Source: Notospermus geniculatus (Eukaryota; Nemertea; Pilidiophora; Heteronemertea; Lineidae). Taken from it: 64,000 nt of DNA. Shown piece by piece: positions 12,386 to 23,124 of this stretch. The translations under genes and the position numbers were made by a program. The DNA lies in the NCBI GenBank assembly GCA_002633025.1, contig NMRB01000427.1:129163-193162 (forward strand). Reading direction: 5' to 3'. The notes beneath the pieces are model-generated. The model saw only the letters and a program-made list of their open reading frames with translations. It made no database searches and was not told the DNA's origin. The stretch's first letter is position 1; each line of letters begins with the position of its first letter.

Positions 12386-13620
12386 CAATGAGTTGTTCTC
12401 TGCAAACAGATTATGACAATTCTCATCAAAAAATATGTTGTCATACCTACAACGTCTACGTAACCGACCTACATATCATTCAGAACTTCTCTATTGTCCT
12501 GCGTTGCCTGCCTCGGGCTATGGTTTCAGTTGATGCAATCTATACGGATGGATCGGGATTTACGATAAGCCAGTAATGTTCTTAAAATCCCAGTCCGGAA
12601 TGGCCGGTTCTGTCATCATAGGAAATAGCCACGCTGGCCATGCTGGGTGTCCAACTAAGGTTTTCAACAATACTTCACGTAAATGATACAAATTATATCA
12701 AATTAAACTTAATGTTGTGCAACATTTCGCAAGTGTTCAAGTTGTATAACATTTCCATTCATTTATAGAATGTTGCCAGAACAAGTTATCATTTCAACTT
12801 TTTGTCAATCTGAAGGCCTTAAGTTATACAAGCAGAGCCTGGCGATAAATTTGGGAGTCAACGTTCGGCTCCACAAATAAATAAGTTCTCCTAGGCCAAC
12901 ATATTTTTCATTTATACATTTATATTGACATCCTGCCACATTATTTTTCATTTGTATATTTATATTGCATTCCTGCCACATTTTCTCTTCCAAGGTAAAG
13001 GTTTAGATGATGTGAATGGTCAAAAAAGAACGTAGCTAACGAAATCTATAGATGTACCTTTCGGCAGACAAGGGTGAATTTCGAGGTGTGAATTTCTTAC
13101 CACAAGGGAGGTGGGTACACATTGCCTCCTGGAATCCGAGGCATAACACCGAACCATAACAATGGGGGAAAAGAACATGGCAACATTTGTACTTCCCACA
13201 TTAATGGACACAGCCTTTCATAGATACTCGTGAAAAACTGCGCCGAATTCAACGCTGTTTGATAATTGGCCACTGCTTGGGGCCTGCAAATGTCTACGAA
13301 TAATCATACCTAGAACCTGGCGTTTTTCTTTCTGATACCGTTGACCAAGAAACGCCAAATACTTTTCCGACAATGCAAGGGAATGGTGCCGGAGGATGGT
13401 GGTATCTGCCGCAAGTTCTATATCCGAGAACAAAAGTTGCCACCTGAATGTAAATCATTCAAGATTACAATATAATAGGTAAAGAAGAGGAAATGGGTTC
13501 TGCTTCTACTCGCAAGCTTATTTTTATTTGCTAATGCTAGTTATGTACTCTGCTAACAATGGGTATCTCGTCTACGATATGAAAAAAAGTCTGAATAAGG
13601 GTCGCTTACTACCAAGATAA
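12386..13620. repeat. 1.23 kb tandem duplication, copy 2
   Basis: Head-to-tail with copy 1 without spacer. The copies differ by isolated substitutions and small indels. After 13620 the sequence becomes unique. Confidence 0.95.
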
Positions 13621-15049
13621 TTCGCTGGAACATTTATGTATTGTATTGAATTTTCCACCAGGGCCGAAGTCACAATATTATTGGCCCTTAGAAACTTTGG
13701 AAGAGGCAATCTCAAGCTCCTCGTGTTCCATTTAGACAAGGATATTCATCAAAACCCAGAGGTTTTCTGCCTGCGTTTCGTTTCACAAAATCTGAAAGCA
13801 TCGTCAAGATTTTGAACTTGCTTCGATACGCGTTATAAAACACACCGGGAGGATCACGTTTTTGAAGCAAATGTAGCGATGGTGGCGCCATCATGGATTA
13901 ACTCAAATTCACTCCCTTCTTCAGCCCCAGTCTATCTTATAAATGCGATATGAAGATTAAAGGTCTATGTAATAACGTAATTGATTAGAATAGAAATGTA
14001 ATGCACCATTAGAATGCCTCGATCAGCTTTCAGAGCCAGCGAACATCAAGCGGCTAGGTCATTACGCCAAATAGCGGTAGTAGGCGCAGAGAAGAAAGAT
14101 GGGCCTGCCGGAAGTGGTGAGGTACACCAGACGGAGGTGCTGTCGGCATCGAATATCAAGGATGATATTGATGGAAATTGACTTGGTATTCAAACAGAAC
14201 TTTTTTCGTATTTAGTTAGCTAAGCTCATAAACCCCTTTGGTTGCCTCCACTGAGAAAAACGTAAAAAAAGACTGCGCCCTAAGTGCATTCCTTGATCAG
14301 AAGTATGGGTAAGGATAAGCGGACGTTATTACGTCTGTCTCATGAAGAGCTATGTGCTGGTCCTGTGTTATCATGGCTGCAATACTCAAAGAAAGATTAG
14401 AAACAGGCAGAAGTTTAAGTCCGGAAAAGCCTAATGCTCTTTCACTGTGGGATATTCTCAGTAAAACATCAAAAATCGCTCTCAACAGAATAAAATCCGA
14501 AAATCAATTGCACAAAAATACAAGTGGTTTTTTAAATGAACAAATCTAAATGACATCATTTCTCTGCGAGTATAGCTACTACGAGTATGGACTAATAGGC
14601 TTACATGTATGCCTATTTGTCCAACTGCTATGCATGTATCTAGATGAATTTTCTATTTTTGATAGCAGTTACGAGTACAAAGCACAATCGCCACGAGTAT
14701 AAACCATTCTCGACGACTATAAGCTACATGTATATTCTCTATGAGTATAGAAATATATTTCTCCGCAAGACAACTGAAGTAGGTATCTTTGATCAACAAC
14801 TAGGAGCGGGAGACCCCCGCATAGAATGGGAAATCCAGCCACGCGGTAAAAATAGGAGACCCCCCGAACGTATAGCGATGCGGGGGTAAGAGCCAGGCTG
14901 ATGCTCCTCACCTGATCAGAATAAAATTCGGAAAGGAAGTTTGGAGCAGGAAATGCATCCACCACAGGTCTAATGTGAGGGCTTTGAGACCTTGTAATCA
15001 GGCAGAGTAGATGTCACCGAATGTTAGCAGTGAGGTGAAATGGAATGGA
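13621..15049. other. Unassigned stretch with several short protein-like ORFs
   Basis: Open frames at 13712-13894 (minus), 14014-14181 (plus, 55 codons: MPRSAFRASEHQAARSLRQI..) and 14352-14549 (plus, ..PNALSLWDILSKTSKIALNR..) look compositionally like protein. They have no recognised family, splice frame or conserved partner. Left uncalled. Confidence 0.4.
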
Positions 15050-15322
15050 ATGAGATTGATCCTGTGGGTGTTGCTGCTCCTCTGGTACATGGCAATAGGC
15101 ATTCCATCCAGAACGTGAAGCGACGAAGAATGTCTTGCAAGCATGATAACGATGAGCACATCGGTCGTTTGTGAAGCTCCGTTTCCTTGTTCGGTCGAAT
15201 GGTGTGCGAGTGTCCTCTCTTGTAGGGCTGAAAACAAAAAGCTGGATTCTCGTCGCCCGCTGGCTGACGTGGCTGAAATAGATTTTTTCATCCCTAATCC
15301 CCTAAATCCTGAAAAAGGTTGA
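15050..15322 (+). pseudogene. Candidate small secreted Cys-rich peptide gene with in-frame TGA
   Basis: Seen: an ATG opens a 22-codon segment with a typical signal peptide (MRLILWVLLLLWYMAIG, then IPSRT). A TGA at 15116-15118 follows, and the same frame then stays open for 67 more codons to a TGA at 15320-15322. The second part has five Cys, dibasic KK and RR pairs, an acidic DEEC start and a C-terminal PEKG whose Gly could allow amidation, so it looks like a peptide-hormone precursor. AATAAA lies 366 nt downstream. The codon context ACG-TGA-AGC fits a CpG transition from CGA, giving a null allele or young pseudogene. Readthrough, selenocysteine or a sequencing error are alternatives. I do not recognise the family. 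A 129-codon antisense ORF (14998-15387) covers the same stretch, and chance cannot be excluded. Confidence 0.3.
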
Positions 15323-15688
15323 TAGCATCCATCTGTTGATTTCATCAAGGACTTGAAACACCAAACCGAATGCTGCTGGAAAGACAACGATAGTGATCGT
15401 GTAGCATGCGGCTGGTGAAGCTAGATCGTTAGAATTCCAGACTAAGATTTGTGCTGCTGATCCAATGATGAAAGTTGACTGACGGAGAACTTCAAAACCA
15501 ACGTAAGCTTGGATTTCCCATCAACATTTCGTGGAGCTGAACAAGAAAAAGTTCAATCTGCGAACAATGCCAATTAAATGTGACTTGGCCGAACGACAAA
15601 GCTGAAAGCTCAAATATGAAAAGAAGAATGCATTGCAATGGCATAGTTTGCAATCTTTTTTTGTATAATTCGATTTTTATTTAAGTCC

Positions 15689-15694
15689 AATAAA
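15689..15694 (+). terminator. AATAAA signal downstream of the 15050 ORF
   Basis: AATAAA in a T-rich context, 366 nt past the stop of the candidate secreted-peptide ORF. It is consistent with a transcript end but common by chance in AT-rich DNA. Confidence 0.3.
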
Positions 15695-17464
15695 AAGGTC
15701 TGCCCTTTACACTTCCCCTACAATAGCCCGGGCAGCTGGGTTTCTGGGGATTTCGAATTGCCTTTTATGACTTTTGATATTCTGATTCCAAGAGCTCATC
15801 TCAGAGAGCTAAACAATACATGTAGACCCTTTTATATGTTCATCCCAAATATCGGTTTTGGAAATGTACAGAACACGTGCTTTCTTTGGACCCAGGTGTA
15901 ACGCATGCATGTACCACCTGTTGGTAGGCTAGTAGGACCAGATCATGCCAACCCGACTTGCCGACGCATCGATATGTCATCAGTATGCGATTAGGCATAC
16001 TTCGAAAGATGTGGCGGCTTAACTTGACTGTCATACTAGTACATGTAGGCTATTCATGGCTAATACATGTACGTGTACTCGGCCAGGCGCTTTCAGGTTG
16101 AACGTCACCTCAGGAGAAGAACGTATTTGACTGCAATGCATGCATGACTGGCTAGTATGCTGGGCTAACATCGTGTCGGCCGGTTGGTCCTAAATGTCGA
16201 TGGTCAACATGAACGTACACGTATACACTGTACATCATATGTGTACGCCAACGCGAATCAGTCTCGGCCAGGATGCTTTCAGTTCGCCGTCATCTCGGGC
16301 GAAATACATGTACTGTATATCCAATTCATACACCACACATGACCCATGCGTTATGTTATCAAGACAAAGTAGGCCTACTCCGAAAATAGGGGTGAAAGTT
16401 ACTTCATTTAATTTAGGCTAGGCGCTTCTATCGACGTCACTTAGGCGAAATACAGTCACCGTTTGAAACTTACCTCGCATTTTCATCAGAGTCGGCCAGA
16501 AATGCCATAAAAACCGCGGTTTCCAGCGTTATTTTGATTGAACTACCGCAAATACTGCCGCGATCAACGGGGAGGGCTCGGGGTAGGGGGGGTGGCTGGG
16601 TGATCGCCTGAAAACTATATTGTGAAATCAGAGTCCTTGATAATATCAATCTTATGTGGCTATAAATTAAAATGTTGATTTAGGGAACCAAAGAATGGTA
16701 ATTTAGTCCTCTTTAAGGTTCTATCAACTAAATGAATTCTCAGTCTTATTATTTACATGTATAGAGTTGATTTATGTAAAACAAGTCGGGGCGCACGCTG
16801 GCGGTCGGGTAGGTGGCAGTGAAGATGAGGTTCTAAGAGATTGAGCATTTTCTAAAGTGATTTAGAACAGTAATTTGAGACTTGATCCTCATCGGGAACA
16901 ACCTTTAGTTTATAAGAGGTCTAAAGCTGTATCACATGATCGGCAAAGATTGTTTAATGCATCAAGCTGCTGAATGAATACTCACTGTTTCGTGTCATGT
17001 GTAAAGGTGTCTTACGTCAGTACCCAAAGGGCCAATATTCTTTGTTCACATAGAGGGTATACCTGATACATCATCACACAAAATTAGAACACTCCAGGTC
17101 AAATAGCAGTGGCAGAATGTTGAACGTTGTCCTCCGTGACCTTGAAAAGTCGACAACCAATAACCCATTATTTATTTCATGTATCCTTATTAGATTTACC
17201 TATGTATGATAAGAATTTTAAGATGATCGATCCGTTACTTCAGGAGCTACTGCACTTTTTGTGTTTTCGGTTTTGGCCACTTGGTGGCCAAGTCAAGAAT
17301 TAGATCGGAACAAAACGTGCCGTCTAGGTCATCTGACCCTGGAGAAGTACATGTATATTTATATGTCAATGGACGACGACGACGGACACCGCACCACGCA
17401 CAGGAGTCACCGACGACGGACACCGCATCACGGTAAGGGCCGTCACCGACGACGATAACAGACT
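15695..17464. other. Intergenic stretch with degenerate repeats
   Basis: A motif like GGCCAGGCGCTTTCA..GACGTCACCT..GGCGAAATACA recurs at about 16081, 16265 and 16418 (spacing ~150-185 bp). It also holds a G-quadruplex motif (16567-16600) and, at 17370-17460, a GACGACGACGG-rich tract typical of dispersed repeat ends in marine invertebrates. No gene recognised. Confidence 0.45.
16560..16607 (+). other. G-quadruplex motif enclosed by a 7 bp inverted repeat
   Basis: GCGATCA (16560-16566) and TGATCGC (16601-16607) flank a loop of G-runs: GGGG, GGG, GGGG, GGGGGGG and GGG with 1-6 nt spacers. This meets the standard four-run quadruplex pattern. Functional relevance is unknown. Confidence 0.6.
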
Positions 17465-17465
17465 T

Positions 17466-17595
17466 AAGGCTCGTTTCCACAGACGCGTTTCACGCTGCGT
17501 GATGCGTCAAATCTTATGTTATTTTCCGCCGCTCTGCTTCCAAACAATGGGCGAAGCGTCAAAACGCTCACGCTACCGCTTATGGAAACGGGCCT
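17466..17595. mobile_element. Small inverted-repeat element with AAGGCTCGTTTCCA ends
   Basis: Ends AGGCTCGTTTCCA and TGGAAACGGGCCTT are reverse complements with one mismatch and one extra base. TA lies directly outside both ends. About 130 bp, rich in ACGCTCACGC-type short inverted motifs. Confidence 0.65.
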
Positions 17596-18485
17596 TTACG
17601 GCGACGGACACCGCACAATACGATACCGTAAATTGTATATATATCATGTATATACCGCTCACTTCAGGACTCAAGACAATTTTGTCAATTCTCATTGACA
17701 TGAACAAAGATTGTCCAGAACCATGCTGATAAAGTATGCGAAGAATCGGACCAAAATGCCCTCACATGCTTGCAATAGGAGCTGTCAGCGAGTTGACCAC
17801 TAGGTGTCACTAGGGCCCAATTCAATGCATCTAGCGGACCCAGTCATTATCGATCGAGCAGCGATCATAATAGATTTCCTGTACATTTGGTCCGCTAAGA
17901 CTGTGCTGCCATCTGTTAGCAATATGCGCGGCTGACTGCTCCTATTGGGCATGCATGCAACGGACGACCGACCAGGGTGGATTTACATCCGTTCATTCGG
18001 AACGACCTGAGGCGAACTGCTTATCTATCCACTCGGCGGCGCATTTCACNGCGCGTTCAAGATGGCTGCCTTGGAATTGTGTCCGAGGGGAAATGCGAGT
18101 GTCTACGGAAATTGCCGAGCAGTTGCCTTCGGAAGTTCCGAATGACATCCGTTATGTTCCCCTTCGCTGCACCGAACAATGCATTCGCAGCGTCGATCAT
18201 CACGCCATCAGATGCCGCACGGGAAACAAGCTGACAGGGTAACTGGGTTGACGTACACCTTTAACTGTACCCTCTCGTGATTCCTCGAAGCAGTACCCAT
18301 GATAAATGTCGTGTGACAGGTGGCCTAGGCCTATACCCTAGGTAGGTTATTCTTCGATCTGCCAAACTACTGTATATAAGGCCAAATTACTTATATAAAT
18401 TTTTCAACACCCAATATTAAAATTTGAAACCTACGAATCTGTAATAAAAGTCCAACACTAAAAGTCTATGATAATGTCCAAATCG
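17596..18485. other. Unassigned intergenic stretch
   Basis: Contains an N at 18050 and a CAAGATGGCTGCC motif of the dispersed-repeat type. Two overlapping plus-strand ORFs (17955-18242) run through the N and have no recognised product. Confidence 0.4.
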
Positions 18486-19116
18486 AAGTGAAAACAGCAG
18501 CACAAACACACACACATGCAGTTCAGTCTCCTTCACGAAGTTCCATCATGAATGGTGGCAAGGGTGTGGTTTCGATACACGTCAGGATCCGTCTTTTCCA
18601 AACCAGACAAGTGGTGACCTCACGATACAGTACGGCTTCAACACCCGGGCGACTGCCGATGACCTCTCGGCACCGGTCAGCCGACAGAGAGACGATACAC
18701 GTGGTATCCTGACGATACCCGCTGGGATCCAAAGCCAGGACGACTGACAAAATTCAATCCTTTCTTTCCTTTCGCAGCCAACATAAACGACAGAAGTGGT
18801 ATTCTCATGACACCACACGGCTCCAACGCCAGCAGGACGAATCAGTGCCAGTCATCTCTCGGCACGTCTCAGCTTGGAGGATCCAAGGTCTCAGCCACCA
18901 GAGACGATACAGCCTACAGATGGTACCACACTGCTCCAACACCATGCAGGAAGACTCTTCGACAACGCTGGAGCTCCCAAGGGCTTCGTTGTATTCTCTC
19001 AGCTCCTGTACTCCCACAGATACTCCCCCACCCTTGCCAAAACGCCCAGAGCCACCACCAATGACTGGATTAACTTCCCAGAATCCGTCCACCATTGCAC
19101 TATGAATACTCCTTAA
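18486..19116 (+). other. GC-rich region open in several frames, with degenerate internal repeats
   Basis: A polypyrimidine tract plus AG (ending 18778) precedes a stretch open in all three plus frames. One frame (to 19105) ends with a proline-rich TPPPLPKRPEPPP motif of SH3-ligand type. A degenerate repeat anchored on ACGGCTCCAACGCC recurs at about 18633, 18818 and 18931. It could be a terminal exon or a decayed minisatellite. No family recognised. Confidence 0.25.
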
Positions 19117-19738
19117 AAACATCAAACAACAGTCACGGTGCAGTCCCTATTGTCTGAATTCCACATTTTACCAGGTGTGAAAGGAATCAGCCTCCTAGGA
19201 ATGCAGATCCGCCAAACAAAGCCCGCTATTGTAAGGTTATATTCGAATGGTCATGGTCTCCCTCACTGTCAAAGCTAAATGGACCATTTGAACACCAGTG
19301 AGATACATGTAGAACACCAGTAGAACACCTCGAATGAAACACTTATGGAACACCAGAACATGTCCATGTGTTCAAAAGTTGAACATGGGCGTGTTAAAGT
19401 GATATTTGTTTCAGTCAATAACTTACACACTGTGGTTTGCTGAAGTAATTTTTCTCTTGAAATTAATTTCTTGAACAAAATACATCACTTTCTAAGAAAA
19501 ATATATATTTTAGTGTTTCTGCTGGGCTAATATACGATAGTGTTCAGAATCGGACGCGAGCGTCCGACGATTTGACAGTGTAGCCATATTCTAATCCCTC
19601 GCTGAATAATAAGACCGGACTTTGATTCCAGGTGGACTTGGATTCCTTTCACACCTGCACATACGAATTGGAGAAAATCAAGACCAAAATTAGGCCTTTT
19701 ACTTGCATAATACACAAGATGTAAGAAAATGACTAGGA
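19117..19738. other. Intergenic stretch with short GAACACCAG repeats
   Basis: GAACACCAG-like motifs occur about four times at 19290-19360. A copy of AATTGGAGAAAATCAAGACC (19669-) returns as a direct repeat at 20006, on the other side of the inverted element at 19739-19982. Confidence 0.5.
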
Positions 19739-19982
19739 TTAAAGTGTTTTTCACATTGAACTGGCCAAAGGTACTTAGTTGAACTCAGGAATGTGACTAG
19801 ATCACATTTACCGAGAGGTAGTGGTGTTGCACAACACTGACTTGTGTCAGCCAAAGCTGTTCAGTCATGACACTGGCTGCCGAGGGTTGTGTAACATTAT
19901 TATTTGTGATCATGCCATTACAGTTTAGTGACAAGAGGTCAGCCAAGTACCTTTGGCCAGTTCAATGTGAAAAACACTTTAA
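19739..19982. mobile_element. 244 bp inverted-repeat element bounded by TTAA
   Basis: Arms AGTGTTTTTCACATTGAACT.. and ..AGTTCAATGTGAAAAACACT are reverse complements over about 35 bp. TTAA sits at both outer ends, fitting a TTAA target-site duplication as in piggyBac- or Kolobok-type elements. It has no coding capacity. Confidence 0.75.
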
Positions 19983-20927
19983 CTCAACTTAGTTAGTGAC
20001 ATAATTGGAGGAAATCAAGACCAAAATTAGGTCGTTTACCTCGCATAATACAGTTCCATAATACAGTGTAACAGGTCTATGACTAAGGATGAACTTAATT
20101 TCATGACAAAACTAGTGGTAAATCAACCCCAAAATTTGGCCTTGCATAGAATTGTAAGAACAATGACTATGGAAGTCAAAATGCGTCTCAAGGATCATAC
20201 CGGGAGGCCTATTCATACTTCTGTCACATGACATTTTATCCTGGGTATAGTTTGGCAAGCTTAGGTGTACTCAGGAGGACATGGGCCTACACCCTGTCAG
20301 CTTAACTCTCACGGACCATGACCCCTGATACCAAAGGAATCAACCATAAAGGTTCAACTGACAAATTTAGCATTTTATAAATGTGGACAATATCCCTTTA
20401 AAACCCAACAGATTTGCATTCATGTGATTTGTTTCCATGTGATAGGCAAGACCCTTCTGCACATTCACTGCAAATTTTGTTGAATTCCGACTAGTTGATC
20501 TTATGATACAAAAGGTCTGAATTAATGAGAACCCCACGAACGATGTGTGTTCAGGGTCATCGGTGTACATTTGAATAGGCTGACGTACATTTGTACATGG
20601 AACACTAATTGTGCTGAAAATAGCTCAGTTATCGTCAGAAATGGAATTCAAAGCATCATGTTGGCAGGTTCATGTACCTCTTCACCACAAAAAAAGTTGA
20701 AGCTCGTGCCTATTACGTAAAGCCAAAATTCAGGCAGTGAGAGACATCTGGTGGCAACACAGGAAGTGTATCCCTCAGGTAAGCTCATCGTTCGCAGTTA
20801 AACCTTTATGGTTGATTCCTATATGCTGATACCCACACATGCATGCTTGCATGCAACATCATGAGGCCATAATTCTACCATGTTGGGGCTCTTATCTGGC
20901 CCATAACGACAAAATGTAGGCTCCAGG
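19983..20927. other. Unassigned intergenic stretch
   Basis: Apart from the direct-repeat partner at 20006-20055 and a weaker third copy near 20120, I see no gene or repeat structure. Confidence 0.45.
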
Positions 20928-21005
20928 GGCCGTATGCATAAAACATCTTAGTGTAAAATTTCCCTTAAACTATTGTTACAAAAGATAGGGAAATTTTACA
21001 CTTGC
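20928..21005. mobile_element. Truncated foldback element, GGGCCGTATGCATAAA end
   Basis: It starts GGGGCCGTATGCATAAAACA and contains the hairpin GTGTAAAATTTCCCTT / AGGGAAATTTTACAC. The right terminus is missing. The architecture matches the elements at 50530 and 50646. Confidence 0.5.
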
Positions 21006-21114
21006 TTACTCTTCATTCCAAATCCCCTTGGCGCGAGGTTTTCGGCCGATATCTCCTCAACGGCTGGGCCAAATTCAACATACCATACATCAATAAACTT
21101 GTCTTTCTTGCCGG

Positions 21115-21262
21115 TATCTTTCTGCTATCTTCATTTTTTGCGTAAGGCCTGCATAACGGATCTCTTTCTCAAAACCCATTTCATTTCGCGATGCTGTTCA
21201 GTGCAGTTTACACGTGCGCGATGCATTGCGTCATTTCAAAATGGCCGCCATTTNTACCACTT
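21115..21262 (+). repeat. Dispersed repeat, forward copy
   Basis: TTTCTGCTATC...CAAAATGGCCGCC resembles the reverse complement of 28368-28512 along its length. It contains an N at 21254. Such CAAAATGGCCGCC-bearing repeats are probably SINE- or transposon-derived. Confidence 0.65.
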
Positions 21263-21307
21263 TGTTGTAACCAGGCCTAAAAAAAGAAACAAGGGGTCAA
21301 CAACAAA

Positions 21308-21595
21308 CAGGCGCGGATCCCGGGGGCACACATGGCCCGTCCCCCCCCCCCCCCTATTTTTCGGTGACCAACGTTAGAAAAATTGCCCTTTTTCAAAGTG
21401 CCACAGAATTGCCTTGTAATTTGTCCCTCAGATGCTGGGAAATCGCACCATGACCAACGGCCTTCTACTAGATTTCAAAATGTTCCGCGGGAGACCCCCG
21501 CCATGCCCACCGTGGCTTCGCACCTTCGGCTCGCCTTCATCAGTCCGCTGGTGGCTTTGTGTGCCCCTCTCCCCTTACCAGGATCCGCGCCCCTG
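21308..21595. mobile_element. Element with CAGGCGCGGATCC ends
   Basis: Left end CAGGCGCGGATCCCGG and right end AGGATCCGCGCCCCTG are imperfect inverted repeats. A C-run (21341-21354) follows the left end. It belongs to the same family as the element at 39941-40170. No target-site duplication is visible here. Confidence 0.65.
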
Positions 21596-22430
21596 TGGGC
21601 TCTATCATCCAAAACATAACATGATGTAGGCCTAGCCTAGATCTACCACTTTCCACGATCAAATGTACACCGTCAGTGTACCGGTACATGTAGGCCTTGG
21701 CCTTGGCCTAAGTCCAAATAGGCCTATGGCGCCCCATGATGATGTAGGGGGCTATCCACACAATGCGGACCACGCGCGCGAAGTTCTCGAGTTCAAACAG
21801 CTAGGCCTAGGCCTAGGGCCTACGGTATAGGCGCGGGCCTGTAGTGTCGAGTTTCTTCGAGGCCTACGCTACGGTACCTTTCAAATGTGTCTGCGACTTG
21901 CGTAGTGCATGGTAGACTTGAGCTTCATCACCTAACCAGGTAAGTGAGCGAGTACAAATTAAATTTCATGAATTTTGTGACGACCTGTCCGCTCCACTCC
22001 AGTCTCGATCCACTCGTCGTCTGCACAATGCGTAGCGCAGTATCTTCTAAAAGTGGGATTAGCCGGCCGGACTCAAGGCCGGGCGACCGGGCTGTCGTGA
22101 TCGAAACGTCACGAAGTCCCGGAGCATGCGGAGGAAACACATATTATTTTGGAAATCATCATGTTTGTAGATCGGCTGGACATCCGAGGGGACTCGATTG
22201 CGCACCCGTGGGTGGCTAGCGGGATACCTGTCGGACTTCGACCAGTGTCCGGAGGATATCTGGGCCCCCGGGTGAGGCCAAAAATCGTCCCGGCGATCTA
22301 TACTCGGCGCCTGGTGGGGAGCTGACGAGTGGTTGGTGGGAGCCCGACGGGCGTGTCAAGGATTATGAAGGGTCGAGCTGGGTTTCATCGCCGCTACTTG
22401 CCGCAAGAGAAAATAGGCTAAAGCCTAGTT
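21596..22430. other. Intergenic stretch rich in AGGCCT/CCTAGG palindromes
   Basis: From 21625 to 21870 the sequence is packed with GTAGGCCT, GGCCTTGGCCTTGG and AGGCCTAGGCCTAGG. After 21900 it is GC-rich with ORFs on both strands and no recognised product. Confidence 0.45.
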
Positions 22431-22819
22431 TATACTTCGACGCAAGACCATCGGCGTGCCTTGGGCGTCCGACGCACGATCAAAATCTGTAAAGCCCAGT
22501 TTATACTTCGACGCACGACCATCGCCGGCGACCGACGCGCAGTCTTGCGTTCGACGCCGACCCTGTCGTGCGATTTGGTCGGCGTCCGATCGCGAGCTGT
22601 AATTACTCGAGTCACTTCATAACGGGTCGCCATCGCTAAAGTACGCTGGACTATGAATCAATTCCGCGAAGTCGGCGTCCAGATTTGATCGCGCGTCGGA
22701 CGCCGATGGTCTTGCGTCGAAGTATAAACTAGGCTTAAGCCTGCTTCATTAGGTCGGCGTCCAGATTTTGATCGCGCGTCGGACGCCGATGGTCGTGCGT
22801 CGAAGTATAAACTAGGCTT
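22431..22819. mobile_element. Nested pair of same-family MITEs with AAGCCTAGTTTATACTTCG ends
   Basis: The outer ends are AAGCCTAGTTTATACTTCGA (22431) and TCGAAGTATAAACTAGGCTT (to 22819), with TA outside both. A second set of the same ends lies inside at 22493 and 22736, so one element appears inserted in another. Arms share CATCGGCGTCCGACGCGCG-type sequence. Confidence 0.8.
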
Positions 22820-22833
22820 TAGTCCGAGTTATT

Positions 22834-22953
22834 GGTCCGTATTCTAGAAGCCTCCTTAACACAAAGGTCCACTTTAATCTTTTGTATTCTGCCCTGCAAA
22901 CAATAGCTAAAGGTAAACCTTATAGAGTTAAGGAAGCTTCTAGAATACGGCCC
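22834..22953. mobile_element. 120 bp MITE, GGTCCGTATTCTAGAAG ends, ATT target duplication
   Basis: Imperfect inverted ends GGTCCGTATTCTAGAAG / CTTCTAGAATACGGCCC. ATT is duplicated on both sides (22831-22833, 22954-22956). The core CCCTGCAAACAATAGCTAAA is shared with the copy at 39704-39823. Confidence 0.88.
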
Positions 22954-23124
22954 ATTGTCTTCCGATCACCTAAAGCCCCGATTACATAGAAGTATACGGT
23001 ATACGAAAACGCGCGGTTAACAATGGCTTTATTTGGGACATCCTATATCGAGGGGCATTAGATCCTAATGACACCGAGGGAAAGGTACTTCATACCAGTG
23101 AGAGGGGCGATACAGGTGCCTGTC

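Noticed and set aside
13712-13894. Minus-strand ORF resembling a reverse-transcriptase fragment (..MLSDFVKRNAGRKP..)
   Set aside because: Only a vague impression; no catalytic motif (YxDD) or flanking retroelement structure is visible.
14998-15387. 129-codon minus-strand ORF
   Set aside because: It overlaps the plus-strand signal-peptide frame. Its translation shows no domain and no plausible signal, so I treated it as a shadow, with reservation.
21341-21354. C homopolymer, and G homopolymer at 43252-43264
   Set aside because: These homopolymers lie next to element ends or N bases and are probably ordinary slippage or assembly problems.
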